Origin: Tatumella saanichensis
GTDB lineage: Bacteria; Pseudomonadota; Gammaproteobacteria; Enterobacterales; Enterobacteriaceae
DNA: 64,000 nucleotides
Assembly (NCBI RefSeq): GCF_000439375.1
Contig: NZ_ATMI01000001.1
Coordinates: forward strand, 62,001 to 126,000
Direction of reading: 5' to 3'
In this document: positions 27,914 through 38,326 of the stretch, one piece after another
Numbering within the stretch: the first letter of the stretch is position 1
Layout of the letters: each line of letters opens with the position of its first letter
Position numbers and translations under genes: made by a program
Notes under the pieces: generated by a model
What the model was told of the DNA's origin: nothing
What the model saw: only the letters and a program-made list of their open reading frames with translations
Databases searched by the model: none

Positions 27914-28423
27914 TTAGGCGGAGTCAGTAGGATCTGGCTTCAGTTCGCCATTGCAGTCATTACAGCGATAACGGGTCTCGCCGCGCAATACTTTGTTATG
28001 GCGACGCACGGTCAGCCGATGGCGACGACAGGCGCACCGATAAGCAAAGGTTTTTTGTAGGGACTCGGTATCAAAACGGTGGGTACTCTTGGCGGGGACA
28101 CCCAGTACGGTCTGCATCATCCATTTCCATTCCCGGCCATGGGGAGCCACCCGGCCAAAGTGTTTCCACACCAACAGGTGAGCCAGTTCGTGCGGCACTA
28201 CTTCATCGACAAAGGCTTGGCCGTTTTCCATCAATAACACCGGATTAAGGCGGATCTGCCAAGACTGCAGCCAGGCAGTGCCAGCCGTGGTCCCCCGTTG
28301 CTGATACAGCACTTCGGGTAACGGATACTCTTTTTCCAAATGTTGATTGGCGAGGCTGAGGTGATGGCGCAATGAGCGCATCACCGCCTGCTGCAGGGCG
28401 ATGGGCAGACGCAGAGTTTTCAT
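27914..28423 (-). CDS. sprT: SprT family zinc metalloprotein
   Basis: SprT (169 residues) has the zincin motif [15 protein letters not shown] with HEXXH, and a C-terminal zinc-ribbon-like CACRRH...CNDC. The family is related to the eukaryotic protease Spartan; the bacterial substrate is unknown. It lies between galP and rsmE on the same strand. Confidence 0.93.
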   Translation of the reverse strand: MKTLRLPIALQQAVMRSLRHHLSLANQHLEKEYPLPEVLYQQRGTTAGTAWLQSWQIRLNPVLLMENGQAFVDEVVPHELAHLLVWKHFGRVAPHGREWKWMMQTVLGVPAKSTHRFDTESLQKTFAYRCACRRHRLTVRRHNKVLRGETRYRCNDCNGELKPDPTDSA

Positions 28424-28515
28424 CGGGGCAGCATAATCCCCGGACGGGCGGAATTCAATGGGGCAGAAACAACACAGGCAACGTTGCCGTTGCCTGTGAG
28501 AGGGGGCGGGACTGG

Positions 28516-29913
28516 TTAATCCTGCTGACCGATGTGACGTAATTTCTTACCTTGCATCAGGTTACGTTCAATGTGTTCCAGTGAAACGTTTTTAGTTTCA
28601 GGGATCAACCACAGGGTCAGTACGATAAACGCCAAGTTCAGCAGCGCATACACACCGAAGGTCGGTGCGTTACCCAAGGTATTGAGCAGCGTCAGGAAGG
28701 TGGCGCCGACAATCATGTTGGCGATCCAGTTGGTGGTCGTGGAGACAGTGATCCCGAAATCGCGGCCTTTCAGCGGCTGAATTTCTGAACACAGTACCCA
28801 GATCAGCGGACCGGCGCTCATAGCAAAGCCGATAATAAACATCAGCAGCATGGCAATTGCGAAGTACTGCGCACCGACAGAATGGATACCAAAGTGCAGC
28901 ATACTGCCGAGGATACCCATACCGGCTGCCATAACGATAAAGCCTAAAATCAGGGTTGGTTTACGGCCCCAACGGTCAACCAGACCGATTGCGATAAAGG
29001 TCGACAGTACGTTGATCAGACCGACGATCACGGTGCCCCACATTTGCTGATTGGTGTCAGCAAAACCGGCGATTTCGAAAATTTTCGGCGCGTAGTACAT
29101 GATGACGTTCATGCCGGTAAACTGCTGCATCACCTGTAACAGGATGCCTAGGTAAACCGCACGGCGGAAGTTACCGTTATTTTTAAACAACGACCAGCCG
29201 GTTTGTTTAACTTTCAGGCTTTCACGGATCTCATCAAGCTCACGTTTCGCCTGCTCGCTGGTGTCACGCAGACGGTCGAGTACCCGTTTGGCATCTTGGA
29301 AGTTACCGCGAGCCGCCAGCCAGCGAGGGCTGTTCGGCAGGAAAATCACCCCGATGAGCAGCAGCAGGGCAGGGATAGTGATCACTCCCAGCATCCAGCG
29401 CCAGTTACCGGTATAGCTCAGCGCGGTATCTGATAGGTAGGCCCCAAGAATACCGATGGTGATCATTAACTGATAAAGGGAAATCATACTGCCGCGGATA
29501 TTTCCCGGCGCGATTTCAGACAAATATAGCGGTGCCGTATAGGATGCTACACCTACCGCCAGCCCCAGCAGCACACGGGCAGCGATCAGCATTTCCGGGC
29601 TAGTGGAGAGTGCAGAGAACAGCGAGCCGACGACAAACAGGATAGCCCCTGCCATCAGACTCTTTTTACGTCCTAGGTGCGAAGACATCCAGCCACTGCC
29701 GATAGCACCGATAGCGGCACCAAACATCATTGAGCTGACGATCCATTCCTGCTGGTGTGCGGAAACATTAAATTCTTTGGCAATGAATGGCAGGGCCCCG
29801 GCGATGACGCCGATATCCAAACCAAACAGTAAACCTGCTAGGGCCGCAAGGAAGCAGACGAACAAGGTCATCATTTTGTTCGATGTTCTGCGTTTGTGGG
29901 TGTTATCAGGCAT
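28516..29913 (-). CDS. galP: Galactose:proton symporter GalP
   Basis: GalP (465 residues) is a 12-helix sugar porter of the inner membrane. It carries the family signatures [52 protein letters not shown] and PETKNVSLE. The start MPDNTHKRR at 29913 is preceded by GGAGG and matches E. coli. Upstream lie a CRP site and two GalR-type operators, so galactose and glucose control is likely. Confidence 0.96.
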   Translation of the reverse strand: MPDNTHKRRTSNKMMTLFVCFLAALAGLLFGLDIGVIAGALPFIAKEFNVSAHQQEWIVSSMMFGAAIGAIGSGWMSSHLGRKKSLMAGAILFVVGSLFSALSTSPEMLIAARVLLGLAVGVASYTAPLYLSEIAPGNIRGSMISLYQLMITIGILGAYLSDTALSYTGNWRWMLGVITIPALLLLIGVIFLPNSPRWLAARGNFQDAKRVLDRLRDTSEQAKRELDEIRESLKVKQTGWSLFKNNGNFRRAVYLGILLQVMQQFTGMNVIMYYAPKIFEIAGFADTNQQMWGTVIVGLINVLSTFIAIGLVDRWGRKPTLILGFIVMAAGMGILGSMLHFGIHSVGAQYFAIAMLLMFIIGFAMSAGPLIWVLCSEIQPLKGRDFGITVSTTTNWIANMIVGATFLTLLNTLGNAPTFGVYALLNLAFIVLTLWLIPETKNVSLEHIERNLMQGKKLRHIGQQD

Positions 29914-29948
29914 TTGAGCCTCCACTATTAACAATCATTATTGTAGTA

Positions 29949-29991
29949 ATGTTAAAGAAAATTTCCGGATTTTGCCGTGAGCAGGATCACA
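29949..29991 (-). promoter_or_regulatory. CRP-dependent galP promoter
   Basis: CGTGAGCAGGATCACA (29976-29991) matches the CRP core TGTGA-N6-TCACA at 9 of 10 positions. With its centre at -41.5 the start point is near 29942 and the -10 falls at 29954-29949, where the minus strand reads TAACAT. This class II geometry gives a leader of about 29 bases before galP. Confidence 0.65.
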
Positions 29992-29994
29992 GTG

Positions 29995-30010
29995 ATGTAA
30001 TCGGTTACAT
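29995..30010. promoter_or_regulatory. GalR/GalS-type operator, proximal
   Basis: ATGTAATCGGTTACAT matches the gal operator consensus GTGTAANCGNTTNCAC except at the two outermost bases, and is part of a longer symmetric sequence (29994-30011). It is directly upstream of the CRP site. Confidence 0.7.
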
Positions 30011-30198
30011 CTGCTAAACGGTTATTCAGGATAATTTATGGTGAAAAACACGATCAGTACCCGGCTTGGTCAGACAATGTGCCGGAATAATAAAGTTCCG
30101 GATTATAAACTTGCAGTAGCGGGCCTATGCAACCTGTTTTTTTGACCGGAATTCTCTTGTTATAGACCGGAATAAAGCAGAATGAAAGTGGCTGTGAG

Positions 30199-30214
30199 AT
30201 GTAAACGCTACCAC
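30199..30214. promoter_or_regulatory. GalR/GalS-type operator, distal
   Basis: ATGTAAACGCTACCAC matches the same consensus with two mismatches. Its centre is 204 bp from the proximal operator, close to a whole number of helical turns, so looping between the two is conceivable. The rest of the 436-bp galP/metK gap shows only a CGATCAC/GTGATCG repeat (30259-30273). Confidence 0.6.
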
Positions 30215-30318
30215 GCTTAATAATTCACAAATATTAGCCTGAAATTCACAGCAAACGCCGATCACTGTGATCGTCGGAGGTTCGGAAAAAAGCAGAAATT
30301 TCTCAGGAGAGATAACAA

Positions 30319-30340
30319 CAGGGCAGAGAAATCTGCCCTG
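30319..30340 (-). terminator. metK terminator
   Basis: On the minus strand CAGGGCAGA and TCTGCCCTG form a 9-bp stem with a four-base loop, 10 bases after the metK stop, followed by TTGTTAT. Confidence 0.75.
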
Positions 30341-30349
30341 TGAGGGGGA

Positions 30350-31501
30350 TTACAGACCGGCAGCTTCGCGTAATGCGTCAGCTTTGTCGGTTTTTTCCCA
30401 TGGGAAGTGCTCACGACCAAAGTGACCGTAGGCAGCCGTATCGCGGTAGATTGGGTGCAGCAGATCCAGCATCTGGATCAGTCCGTAAGGACGCAGGTCG
30501 AAGAACTCGCGCACTAACAGGGTCAGCTGCTCAGCAGGCACTTTTTCGGTACCGAAAGTTTCAACCATGATAGAGGTTGGTTCGGCAACACCGATGGCAT
30601 AAGACACTTGGATCTCACAGCGGTCAGCTAGGCCGGCCGCCACGATGTTTTTCGCGACATAACGTGCCGCATAGGCCGCCGAGCGGTCAACTTTTGATGG
30701 GTCCTTACCGGAGAAAGCACCGCCACCGTGACGGGCCATACCGCCGTAGGTATCAACGATAATTTTACGACCAGTCAGACCACAGTCACCCATTGGGCCG
30801 CCGATCACAAAGCGTCCGGTCGGGTTGATAAAATATTTGGTGGCGCTGTTCAGCCACTCAGCAGGCAGTACTGGTTTGATGATGGTTTCCATCACCGCTT
30901 CCTGGAGATCTTTCTGACCGATTTCTTCTGCATGCTGGGTAGACAATACTACCGCATCGATACCGACAATTTTGCCGTCATCGTACTGGAAGGTCACTTG
31001 GCTTTTCGCATCCGGACGTAACCACGGCAGGGTACCGTCTTTACGGACTTCCGCTTGGCGCTGCACCAGACGGTGTGCATAGGTGACTGGCGCTGGCATC
31101 AGCACATCGGTCTCGTTGGTGGCATAACCGAACATCAGACCCTGGTCACCGGCACCCTGTTCCAGCGGATCAGCGCGGTCAACACCTTGGTTAATATCTG
31201 GAGACTGCTTACCGATGGTGCTCAGGACCGCACAAGAGTTAGCATCAAAGCCCATATCGGAGTGAACATAACCGATATCGCGGACGGTTTTACGGGTGAT
31301 ATCTTCGATATCCACCCATGCGCTGGTAGTGACTTCACCACCGACCAGCACCATACCGGTTTTTACGTAGGTTTCGCAGGCGACACGTGCCTTAGGATCT
31401 TGCTCCAGAATGGCATCCAGCACTGCATCAGAGATCTGATCAGCAATTTTATCGGGATGCCCTTCTGATACGGACTCGGATGTAAATAGGTGTTTTGCCA
31501 T
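30350..31501 (-). CDS. metK: S-adenosylmethionine synthetase
   Basis: MetK (383 residues) makes S-adenosylmethionine from methionine and ATP. Both signatures are present: [12 protein letters not shown] and [37 protein letters not shown] opens the protein. The length equals that of E. coli MetK (384). Upstream boxes suggest repression by MetJ. Confidence 0.98.
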   Translation of the reverse strand: MAKHLFTSESVSEGHPDKIADQISDAVLDAILEQDPKARVACETYVKTGMVLVGGEVTTSAWVDIEDITRKTVRDIGYVHSDMGFDANSCAVLSTIGKQSPDINQGVDRADPLEQGAGDQGLMFGYATNETDVLMPAPVTYAHRLVQRQAEVRKDGTLPWLRPDAKSQVTFQYDDGKIVGIDAVVLSTQHAEEIGQKDLQEAVMETIIKPVLPAEWLNSATKYFINPTGRFVIGGPMGDCGLTGRKIIVDTYGGMARHGGGAFSGKDPSKVDRSAAYAARYVAKNIVAAGLADRCEIQVSYAIGVAEPTSIMVETFGTEKVPAEQLTLLVREFFDLRPYGLIQMLDLLHPIYRDTAAYGHFGREHFPWEKTDKADALREAAGL

Positions 31502-31663
31502 GAGTTCTTTACCTTACTCTGTGGTTTCAATTCTACAGCATAGCGAACATCAGCAGTGCTCAGTTTCGCTTCTTAAGACAAAGCCGTGAGCGGTTCAGGG
31601 TGCGCCTTACGGCACAGGCTGGATACACTGCCAGGTAGTTATTACGTGCAGAGAGCGATTATT

Positions 31664-31687
31664 AGACGGAAAACCATCCGGACGTCT
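31664..31687. promoter_or_regulatory. Tandem MetJ boxes upstream of metK
   Basis: Three abutting 8-mers relate to the met box AGACGTCT: AGACGGAA (31664-31671), AACCATCC (weak) and GGACGTCT (31680-31687, 7 of 8). Tandem in-phase boxes are what MetJ requires. They lie about 165 bp before metK. Confidence 0.55.
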
Positions 31688-32063
31688 ATTTTAGGTCACA
31701 GTTTTGGGGAAACGCCACCCCTTTTTAAATATTAAGGCGTTACAGGCTGTAAACATAATGGCACAGCCAGCCGCAACAGGGCGTTTTGGTCGGTGATCAG
31801 CCGCGCCAAAGACAGAATTTTCTGGTTGTTAGCAAAACGGGGCAGAGATTTGGCAAGGCTCTCCCTGCTGCTGACTCGCGTTGGGGGATATCCCCCGTGA
31901 GGGCAGCACTGTTGGCAGACAGCGGACCGTCGCCTCCTTGTATTATTCGGCAACAGAAATCGCGCCGCTCAGCAAAGAGATAGCGTGTTTTCCTCTCTTT
32001 TCCGCCGGGACTCTGTGCTATAAATGATGCATGAAACTGTTACTGCAATCAGGAGAAGCCTCC
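31688..32063. other. Intergenic region metK/speA, remainder
   Basis: No gene is supported in this interval. A 73-codon frame on the minus strand (31732-31953) is proline-, arginine- and cysteine-rich and has no recognisable family. E. coli carries short yqgB/yqgD frames around here, which I could not identify. Confidence 0.4.
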
Positions 32064-32120
32064 ATGCGGAATAACAGCCGTTTGACTTATTCATCAACAC
32101 TCGAGGTTCGCAATGTCTGA
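32064..32120 (+). CDS. Candidate 18-residue upstream ORF overlapping speA
   Basis: ATG at 32064 is preceded by AGGAG (32051-32055) 8 bases upstream and encodes [18 protein letters not shown]. Its TGA stop (32118-32120) lies inside the second and third codons of speA, giving an 8-base overlap. A ribosome ending here could re-initiate on speA, whose own ribosome site is weak (GAGG 8 bases upstream). Function is inferred from arrangement only. Confidence 0.45.
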   Translation: MRNNSRLTYSSTLEVRNV

Positions 32121-34089
32121 CGACATGAAAACGATCAAGGGTTCGTCAGCAGGCGAACAGGGGGAATTGCGTTCCATGCAGGAAGTCGCGATTAACGATA
32201 CCGAAGCCAGCCGCATGCTGAAGACCTACAACATTGCCTGGTGGGGGAATAACTACTACGACGTCAATGAACTGGGCCATATCAGCGTCTGCCCGAATCC
32301 GGAACAACCGGAGGTGCGTGTTGACCTAGCTAAACTGGTGAAAGAGCGGGAAGCTCAGGGCCAGCGCCTGCCAGCACTGTTCTGTTTCCCGCAAATTCTA
32401 CAACACCGTCTGCGCTCCATTAACGCCGCGTTCAGCCGTGCCCGCGAATCTTTCGGTTATAAAGGGGACTACTTCCTAGTCTATCCGATCAAGGTTAACC
32501 AGCATAAACGGGTGATCGAGTCACTGATTAATTCCGGTGAGCCGCTCGGACTGGAAGCTGGCTCCAAAGCCGAGCTGATGGCGGTATTGGCCCATGCCGG
32601 TCAGACCCGTTCGGTGATCGTCTGTAACGGCTATAAAGACCGTGAATACATCCGCTTGGCATTGATCGGTGAAAAACTGGGCCACAAAGTCTATCTGGTG
32701 ATCGAGAAGATGACCGAGGTGCGTCTGGTATTAGAAGAAGCTGAACGTCTCAACGTGACCCCGCGTTTGGGCATTCGCGCCCGTCTGGCCTCACAGGGCT
32801 CCGGCAAATGGCAGTCCAGCGGCGGCGAGAAATCTAAATTTGGACTGTCAGCCACCCAGGTCTTGCAGTTGGTAGACATTATGCGCAACGCGGGCCGCCT
32901 CGACAGCCTGCAACTGCTGCATTTCCACCTTGGCTCACAGATGGCGAATATCCGTGACATCTCCACCGGGGTGCGTGAATCTGCGCGTTTCTATGTGGAA
33001 CTGGCGAAACTGGGCGTTAATATCAAATGTTTCGATGTCGGCGGCGGTCTAGGTGTCGATTACGAAGGTACACGTTCTCAGTCTGACTGCTCGGTCAACT
33101 ATGGCTTGAATGAATACGCCAATAACGTGATCTGGGCCATAGGTGATGCCTGTGACGAGCATGGTCTTGAGCACCCAACAGTGATAACTGAATCTGGGCG
33201 TGCCGTCACGGCACACCACACGGTACTGGTGTCGAACATCATCGGTGTGGAACGTAACGAATTCACTACGCCACAGGCGCCAGCAGAAGATTCACCGCGC
33301 CCAATTGTCAGCCTGTGGGAAACGTGGCAGGAGATGCACGAGCCGAACGTACGTCGTTCGCTGCGTGAATGGCTGCATGACAGCCAAATGGACCTGCACG
33401 ATATTCATACCGGCTATTCGGCGGGCACTTACGACCTCACCCAGCGGGCCTGGGCGGAGCAGTTGTATCTGAGTATCTGCCACTATACCCGCCTGCACCT
33501 GGACCCGAGCAACCGTGCCCACCGTCCGATTATCGACGAACTGCAGGAGCGGATGGCGGACAAAATTTACGTCAACTTCTCATTGTTCCAGTCGATGCCG
33601 GATGCTTGGGGGATCGACCAGTTATTCCCTGTACTGCCGCTGGAAGGCCTGAATAAGTCTCCGGAGCGCCGTGCGGTACTGCTGGATATCACCTGTGACT
33701 CGGACGGCACTATCGATCATTATATCGACGGTGACGGTATCGCCACCACCATGCCGATGCCGGATTATGATCCAGAGGACCCACCGATGCTGGGCTTCTT
33801 TATGGTCGGCGCGTACCAAGAAATCCTTGGGAATATGCATAACCTGTTCGGCGATACCGAAGCGGTAAATGTCTATGCCTATGATAACGGTGAAGTAGAC
33901 GTGGAAATCTCCGATGAAGGGGATACCGTGGCGGACATGCTGGAATATGTGCAGCTCAATCCACGCAAGCTGCTGGATCTGTTCCAGAAGCAGGTGAAAG
34001 AGACCGATATCGAGGCCGAATTGCGTGAGCAGTTCCTGTCGGAATTCGAAAGCGGTCTCTATGGTTACACCTATCTGGAAGACGAGTGA
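32113..34089 (+). CDS. speA: Biosynthetic arginine decarboxylase SpeA
   Basis: SpeA (658 residues) converts arginine to agmatine with PLP and Mg. The PLP lysine is in [12 protein letters not shown], and [47 protein letters not shown] and the C-terminal [10 protein letters not shown] match E. coli. It is followed by speB after a terminator, so speB may have its own promoter. Confidence 0.97.
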   Translation: MSDDMKTIKGSSAGEQGELRSMQEVAINDTEASRMLKTYNIAWWGNNYYDVNELGHISVCPNPEQPEVRVDLAKLVKEREAQGQRLPALFCFPQILQHRLRSINAAFSRARESFGYKGDYFLVYPIKVNQHKRVIESLINSGEPLGLEAGSKAELMAVLAHAGQTRSVIVCNGYKDREYIRLALIGEKLGHKVYLVIEKMTEVRLVLEEAERLNVTPRLGIRARLASQGSGKWQSSGGEKSKFGLSATQVLQLVDIMRNAGRLDSLQLLHFHLGSQMANIRDISTGVRESARFYVELAKLGVNIKCFDVGGGLGVDYEGTRSQSDCSVNYGLNEYANNVIWAIGDACDEHGLEHPTVITESGRAVTAHHTVLVSNIIGVERNEFTTPQAPAEDSPRPIVSLWETWQEMHEPNVRRSLREWLHDSQMDLHDIHTGYSAGTYDLTQRAWAEQLYLSICHYTRLHLDPSNRAHRPIIDELQERMADKIYVNFSLFQSMPDAWGIDQLFPVLPLEGLNKSPERRAVLLDITCDSDGTIDHYIDGDGIATTMPMPDYDPEDPPMLGFFMVGAYQEILGNMHNLFGDTEAVNVYAYDNGEVDVEISDEGDTVADMLEYVQLNPRKLLDLFQKQVKETDIEAELREQFLSEFESGLYGYTYLEDE

Positions 34090-34170
34090 TCGCTCAGTGA
34101 TGACCGGCGGTAAGCGGACGCACGCTTAGCCATTGTGGTTATCACTGTGAATGACGATAATCAGTCTATC

Positions 34171-34212
34171 GCCCTTGTGCATCGGGTTTAACGACACACA
34201 AGGGCTTTTTTT
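34171..34212 (+). terminator. speA terminator
   Basis: GCCCTTGTG (34171-34179) pairs with CACAAGGGC (34197-34205) across a 17-base loop and is followed by seven T. Confidence 0.8.
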
Positions 34213-34284
34213 CGCCGTAGTCTATTCAGGCGGCGGCATCTCTGCGGCGGCATAGTCCGTCGTAGAAAGGAGAGAGGAACCACT

Positions 34285-35205
34285 ATGTACCATACCCTGG
34301 GTAATGAATACGATAACTCCCTAGTGTCTAACGCCTTTGGATTTATGCGCTTCCCCCTGAATTTTCAGCCTTATGACAGTGATGCGGAATGGGTGATCAC
34401 CGGGGTCCCGTTTGACGCCGCCACCTCTGGTCGTCCGGGCAGCCGTCTTGGACCGGGTGCCATCCGCCAGATTTCCACAAACTTGGCCTGGGAAGGTTGC
34501 CGCTGGCCGTGGGATTTTGACCTGCGTCAGCGCCTAAAGGTGATCGACTGCGGCGACCTGGTCTACGCATTTGGTGATTCTCAGGATATGTCCAGCAAAC
34601 TGCAGGCCCATGCGGAAAAGCTGCTGGCCAGCGGCAAGCGTATGCTGACCTTTGGTGGCGACCACTATATCTCCCTGCCACTGTTGCGTGCCCATGCTAA
34701 GCATTTCGGAAAAATGGCGCTGGTGCATTTTGACGCCCATACCGATACTTATTCTAACGGCCCGACCTTCGATCACGGCACCATGTTCTACCATGCGCCG
34801 AATGAAGGGCTGATTGATCCGAACCACTCGGTGCAGATCGGTATCCGTACCGAGTACGATAAAAATCTCGGCTTTAACGTGCTGGATGCGGCGCAGGTTA
34901 ACGACAGCTCGGTGGCGGATATCCTCGCGGAAATTAAAAAGACCGTTGGTGATTTACCGATTTACCTGACCTTTGATATCGACTGTCTGGACCCAGCTCA
35001 TGCACCGGGCACCGGCACCCCGGTGATTGGCGGCTTGACGTCGGATAAAGCCACTAAGCTTATCCGTGGCCTACAGGGCATGAACATTGTCGGGATGGAT
35101 CTGGTGGAAGTGGCTCCGGGTTATGACCATGCCGACCTGACGTCACTGGCGGCCGCCACCCTGGCACTGGATATGTTACATGTACAGGCTGCGTCAAAAC
35201 CATGA
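34285..35205 (+). CDS. speB: Agmatinase SpeB
   Basis: SpeB (306 residues) hydrolyses agmatine to putrescine and urea. The binuclear manganese ligands of the ureohydrolase family are in [21 protein letters not shown] and [19 protein letters not shown]. Upstream GAAAGGAGAGAGG provides a strong ribosome site. With speA it forms the arginine route to putrescine, complementing speC. Confidence 0.97.
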   Translation: MYHTLGNEYDNSLVSNAFGFMRFPLNFQPYDSDAEWVITGVPFDAATSGRPGSRLGPGAIRQISTNLAWEGCRWPWDFDLRQRLKVIDCGDLVYAFGDSQDMSSKLQAHAEKLLASGKRMLTFGGDHYISLPLLRAHAKHFGKMALVHFDAHTDTYSNGPTFDHGTMFYHAPNEGLIDPNHSVQIGIRTEYDKNLGFNVLDAAQVNDSSVADILAEIKKTVGDLPIYLTFDIDCLDPAHAPGTGTPVIGGLTSDKATKLIRGLQGMNIVGMDLVEVAPGYDHADLTSLAAATLALDMLHVQAASKP

Positions 35206-35269
35206 TCCGCAGTCTGTGCTATGCTAGCCACGTTGAACTATTCGCGAGCAATTAAACAAGGAGAACGCC

Positions 35270-35677
35270 ATGGGTTTACTGGATGATGTATTAGGCTCTC
35301 TGACCGGCGGTCAGCAGAACAAACTGGGACAATTACAGGCTGTCTGGAACTGGGTTCAGGAGCAGGGCGGCGTAGAAGTGCTGATCCAGAAGTTTCAGCA
35401 GGGCGGTCTGGGAGAGATTATCTCAAGCTGGCTGAGCAACGGCTCTAACCAGTCGGTTAGCAGTGACGATATTAAATCCTCGCTGCCGACGCAGGATCTG
35501 GAGTCACTGGCCGGTAAGTTGGGAACTGACGTCAGCGGCGCTTCAGGTGTCCTGGCCCAGCTGCTGCCAGAACTGCTGGACAAAATCTCACCACAGGGCG
35601 AAGTTCACCCAGAAGCCAGCGGCAGCAACAGTCAGCTGGATTTAGGATCTCTGGTTAACAGCATCTTTAAGAGCTAA
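35270..35677 (+). CDS. YidB-like protein (DUF937)
   Basis: This 135-residue protein opens MGLLDDVLGSLTGG and ends in a glycine/serine-rich tail, resembling E. coli YidB and the DUF937 family. It has LGEIISSWLSNGSNQSVSSDDI and LLPELLDKISPQGEV, typical of this group. Function is unknown. AAGGAG precedes the ATG. E. coli has the unrelated metalloprotease gene loiP (yggG) in this place. Confidence 0.8.
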   Translation: MGLLDDVLGSLTGGQQNKLGQLQAVWNWVQEQGGVEVLIQKFQQGGLGEIISSWLSNGSNQSVSSDDIKSSLPTQDLESLAGKLGTDVSGASGVLAQLLPELLDKISPQGEVHPEASGSNSQLDLGSLVNSIFKS

Positions 35678-35724
35678 AAAACTGACCGAGCCTATGGCGT
35701 ACTCAAGGTATGCCACGACGACAG

Positions 35725-35748
35725 GGTGCCACAGCCGACTGTGGCACC
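35725..35748 (+). other. Perfect hairpin after the yidB-like gene
   Basis: GGTGCCACAG and CTGTGGCACC form a 10-bp stem with a CCGA loop and no T-run, 48 bases after the stop codon. Confidence 0.5.
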
Positions 35749-35797
35749 GTGCTAACCACTGTGAAATCAGGGGCAGTTAGCAGATAACTGACCGTGC

Positions 35798-35842
35798 AGC
35801 GCCGGGCACTAGCATAATCTTTTGTGATCTCCGGCGCTTTTT
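35798..35842 (+). terminator. Terminator downstream of the yidB-like gene
   Basis: AGCGCCGG (35798-35805) pairs with CCGGCGCT (35831-35838) and is followed by five T. The remaining 185 bp before tktA hold its promoter region; GGCCTT (35955) and AAGGCC (35999) could pair in the leader. Confidence 0.65.
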
Positions 35843-36027
35843 CTCCCGCATTTCAGAGGCCTCTGATCTCCTGCACTTTCAGCCGCACAATTCGCCCGTT
35901 ACGGCATATACTTTTGCCCCGTTTTTCATGTACATTGAAGGACGAACGTTTTTCGGCCTTGCCTGATAATTGTTGATTTTCAATGTATTGGTAAAGGGAA
36001 GGCCATTATCCGATCTGGAGCTTACGC

Positions 36028-38019
36028 ATGCCCTCACATAAAGAACTCGCCAATGCGATTCGTGCCCTCAGTATGGACGCAGTACAGAAAGCCAAATCCG
36101 GTCACCCGGGTGCCCCTATGGGTATGGCTGATATCGCCGAAGTGTTATGGCGTGATTTCCTGAACCACAACCCGCAGAACCCATCATGGGCTGACCGCGA
36201 CCGCTTCGTGCTGTCTAACGGCCACGGCTCAATGCTGATTTACAGCCTGCTGCACCTCACCGGTTATGATCTGCCGATCACCGAACTGGAAAACTTCCGT
36301 CAGCTGCACTCCCGTACCCCGGGTCACCCAGAATACGGTTATACGCCGGGCGTGGAAACCACCACCGGTCCTCTGGGACAGGGTATCGCCAATGCTGTCG
36401 GTTTCGCGATTGCAGAGCGCACCCTGGCTGCACAGTTTAACCGTCCGGGTCACGACATCGTTGACCACTATACTTATGCCTTTATGGGTGACGGCTGCAT
36501 GATGGAAGGTATTTCCCATGAAGCCTGTTCACTGGCAGGGACCTTAAAACTGGGCAAGCTGGTCGCGTTCTATGATGACAACGGTATCTCTATCGATGGT
36601 CACACCGATGGCTGGTTCACCGATGATACTGGGATGCGTTTTGAAGCCTACGGCTGGCATGTGATCCGTGGTGTTGATGGTCATGATCACGATGCAATCC
36701 GTCGCGCCGTTGAAGAAGCGCGCAGCGTTACCGATAAGCCGTCACTGCTGATCTGTAAAACAGTGATCGGTTTCGGTTCGCCGAACAAAGCCGGTACCCA
36801 TGACTCTCATGGTGCGCCGCTGGGTGATGACGAAATTGCACTGACCCGTAAGCAACTGGGTTGGAACTATCCTCCTTTTGAAATTCCTGCAGACATCTAC
36901 TCTGCCTGGGACGCGAAAACTGCGGGTCAGGAAAAAGAGCAGGCGTGGGATAAGAAATTTGCCGCCTACAGCGCCGAATTCCCAGAGTTGGCGAAAGAGT
37001 TCAGCCGTCGTACCTCTGACAAACTGCCGGAAAACTGGCAGCAAGAATCGCAGAAGTACATCGAAGAACTGCAGGCAAACCCTGCCAGCATCGCCAGCCG
37101 TAAAGCTTCTCAGAACGCCATTGAAGCCTTCGGTAAACTGCTGCCAGAATACCTGGGCGGCTCTGCTGACTTGGCACCAAGTAACCTGACTATGTGGTCC
37201 GGCTCTAAACCGATTAACACTGACGCTGCGGGTAACTATATCCATTACGGTGTGCGTGAGTTCGGTATGACTGCCATTGCTAACGGTATCGCTTTGCACG
37301 GTGGTTTCCTGCCGTACACCGCGACTTTCCTAATGTTTGTGGAATACGCCCGTAACGCCACCCGTATGGCAGCCCTGATGAAAATTCGTCAGGTGCTGGT
37401 CTATACCCATGACTCTATCGGTCTGGGTGAAGACGGCCCGACCCACCAGCCGGTTGAGCAGCTGGCCAGCCTGCGTACCACACCAAACATGAGCACTTGG
37501 CGTCCTTGTGATCAGGTCGAATCTGCAGTGGCGTGGAAATACGCGATTGAACGTCAGGACGGGCCTACCGCGCTGATCTTCTCTCGTCAGAACCTGACTC
37601 AGCAGCCTCGTGATGCTCAGCAGTTAGCCAACGTTGCCCGCGGCGGTTACGTACTGAAAGACTGTGACGGTCAGCCAGAACTGATCCTGATCGCCACCGG
37701 TTCAGAAGTGGGCCTGGCGGTGGATGCTGCTGCGAAACTGAGCGAGCAGGGCCGTAAAGTACGAGTCGTCTCCATGCCTTCGACCGATGCGTTCGACAAG
37801 CAGGATGCGGCGTACCGCGAATCTGTACTGCCGGCAGCGGTGACCGCTCGTGTGGCTATCGAAGCAGCTATCGCTGACTTCTGGTACAAATACACCGGTC
37901 TGAACGGCGCTATTGTTGGCATGACCAGCTTTGGTGAATCTGCGCCAGCGGATCTGCTGTTTAAAGAGTTTGGTTTCACCGTCGATAACGTGGTGGCGAA
38001 AGCCAACGCATTGCTGTAA
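36028..38019 (+). CDS. tktA: Transketolase
   Basis: TktA (663 residues) exchanges two-carbon units in the pentose phosphate pathway using thiamine diphosphate. It shows [21 protein letters not shown], the ThDP motif [18 protein letters not shown]...DDNGIS, and [24 protein letters not shown]. Strongly biased codon use suggests high expression. It supplies erythrose-4-phosphate for epd downstream. Confidence 0.97.
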   Translation: MPSHKELANAIRALSMDAVQKAKSGHPGAPMGMADIAEVLWRDFLNHNPQNPSWADRDRFVLSNGHGSMLIYSLLHLTGYDLPITELENFRQLHSRTPGHPEYGYTPGVETTTGPLGQGIANAVGFAIAERTLAAQFNRPGHDIVDHYTYAFMGDGCMMEGISHEACSLAGTLKLGKLVAFYDDNGISIDGHTDGWFTDDTGMRFEAYGWHVIRGVDGHDHDAIRRAVEEARSVTDKPSLLICKTVIGFGSPNKAGTHDSHGAPLGDDEIALTRKQLGWNYPPFEIPADIYSAWDAKTAGQEKEQAWDKKFAAYSAEFPELAKEFSRRTSDKLPENWQQESQKYIEELQANPASIASRKASQNAIEAFGKLLPEYLGGSADLAPSNLTMWSGSKPINTDAAGNYIHYGVREFGMTAIANGIALHGGFLPYTATFLMFVEYARNATRMAALMKIRQVLVYTHDSIGLGEDGPTHQPVEQLASLRTTPNMSTWRPCDQVESAVAWKYAIERQDGPTALIFSRQNLTQQPRDAQQLANVARGGYVLKDCDGQPELILIATGSEVGLAVDAAAKLSEQGRKVRVVSMPSTDAFDKQDAAYRESVLPAAVTARVAIEAAIADFWYKYTGLNGAIVGMTSFGESAPADLLFKEFGFTVDNVVAKANALL

Positions 38020-38045
38020 GGCGATCGCGTTTAACGGTTTACATA

Positions 38046-38076
38046 AAGCATGGCAGTGACTGCCATGCTTTTTTTT
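38046..38076 (+). terminator. tktA terminator
   Basis: AAGCATGGCA and TGCCATGCTT form a 10-bp stem with a GTGAC loop, followed by a run of eight T. Confidence 0.9.
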
Positions 38077-38206
38077 CATCTGGTGTAAGCCGTTAGTGCC
38101 GATGTTTTTTTATGCAGTCAGCGGGGGAAAGTGTGAGGTGGCTCTGATAAAAACAATTACAGTTGATCTCAGTCATTCCCGTTGCCGGCCGCATCCTTTA
38201 TTCTCG

Positions 38207-38222
38207 GCTGAAGCGTTTCAGT
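38207..38222. promoter_or_regulatory. Cra (FruR) site upstream of epd-pgk-fbaA
   Basis: GCTGAAGCGTTTCAGT is nearly symmetric and its core TGAAGCGTTTCA fits the Cra consensus TGAAWCSNTHHW with one mismatch. It is 105 bp before epd; E. coli epd is also Cra-controlled. The rest of the 307-bp tktA/epd gap shows nothing else I can assign. Confidence 0.65.
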
Positions 38223-38326
38223 CGGGGTTTTGCAACGGGCTGCCTAGGGTAGGACGTTGTGTTCACTGGTTGCCGCTCATGCCTCTTGTTAGAGGGTGAT
38301 GCCGCAGAGAAAGTAATGGTAGTCAA

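Noticed and set aside
36742-37299. 185-codon minus-strand frame inside tktA
   Set aside because: It is antisense to a strongly conserved, codon-biased gene and has no family resemblance.
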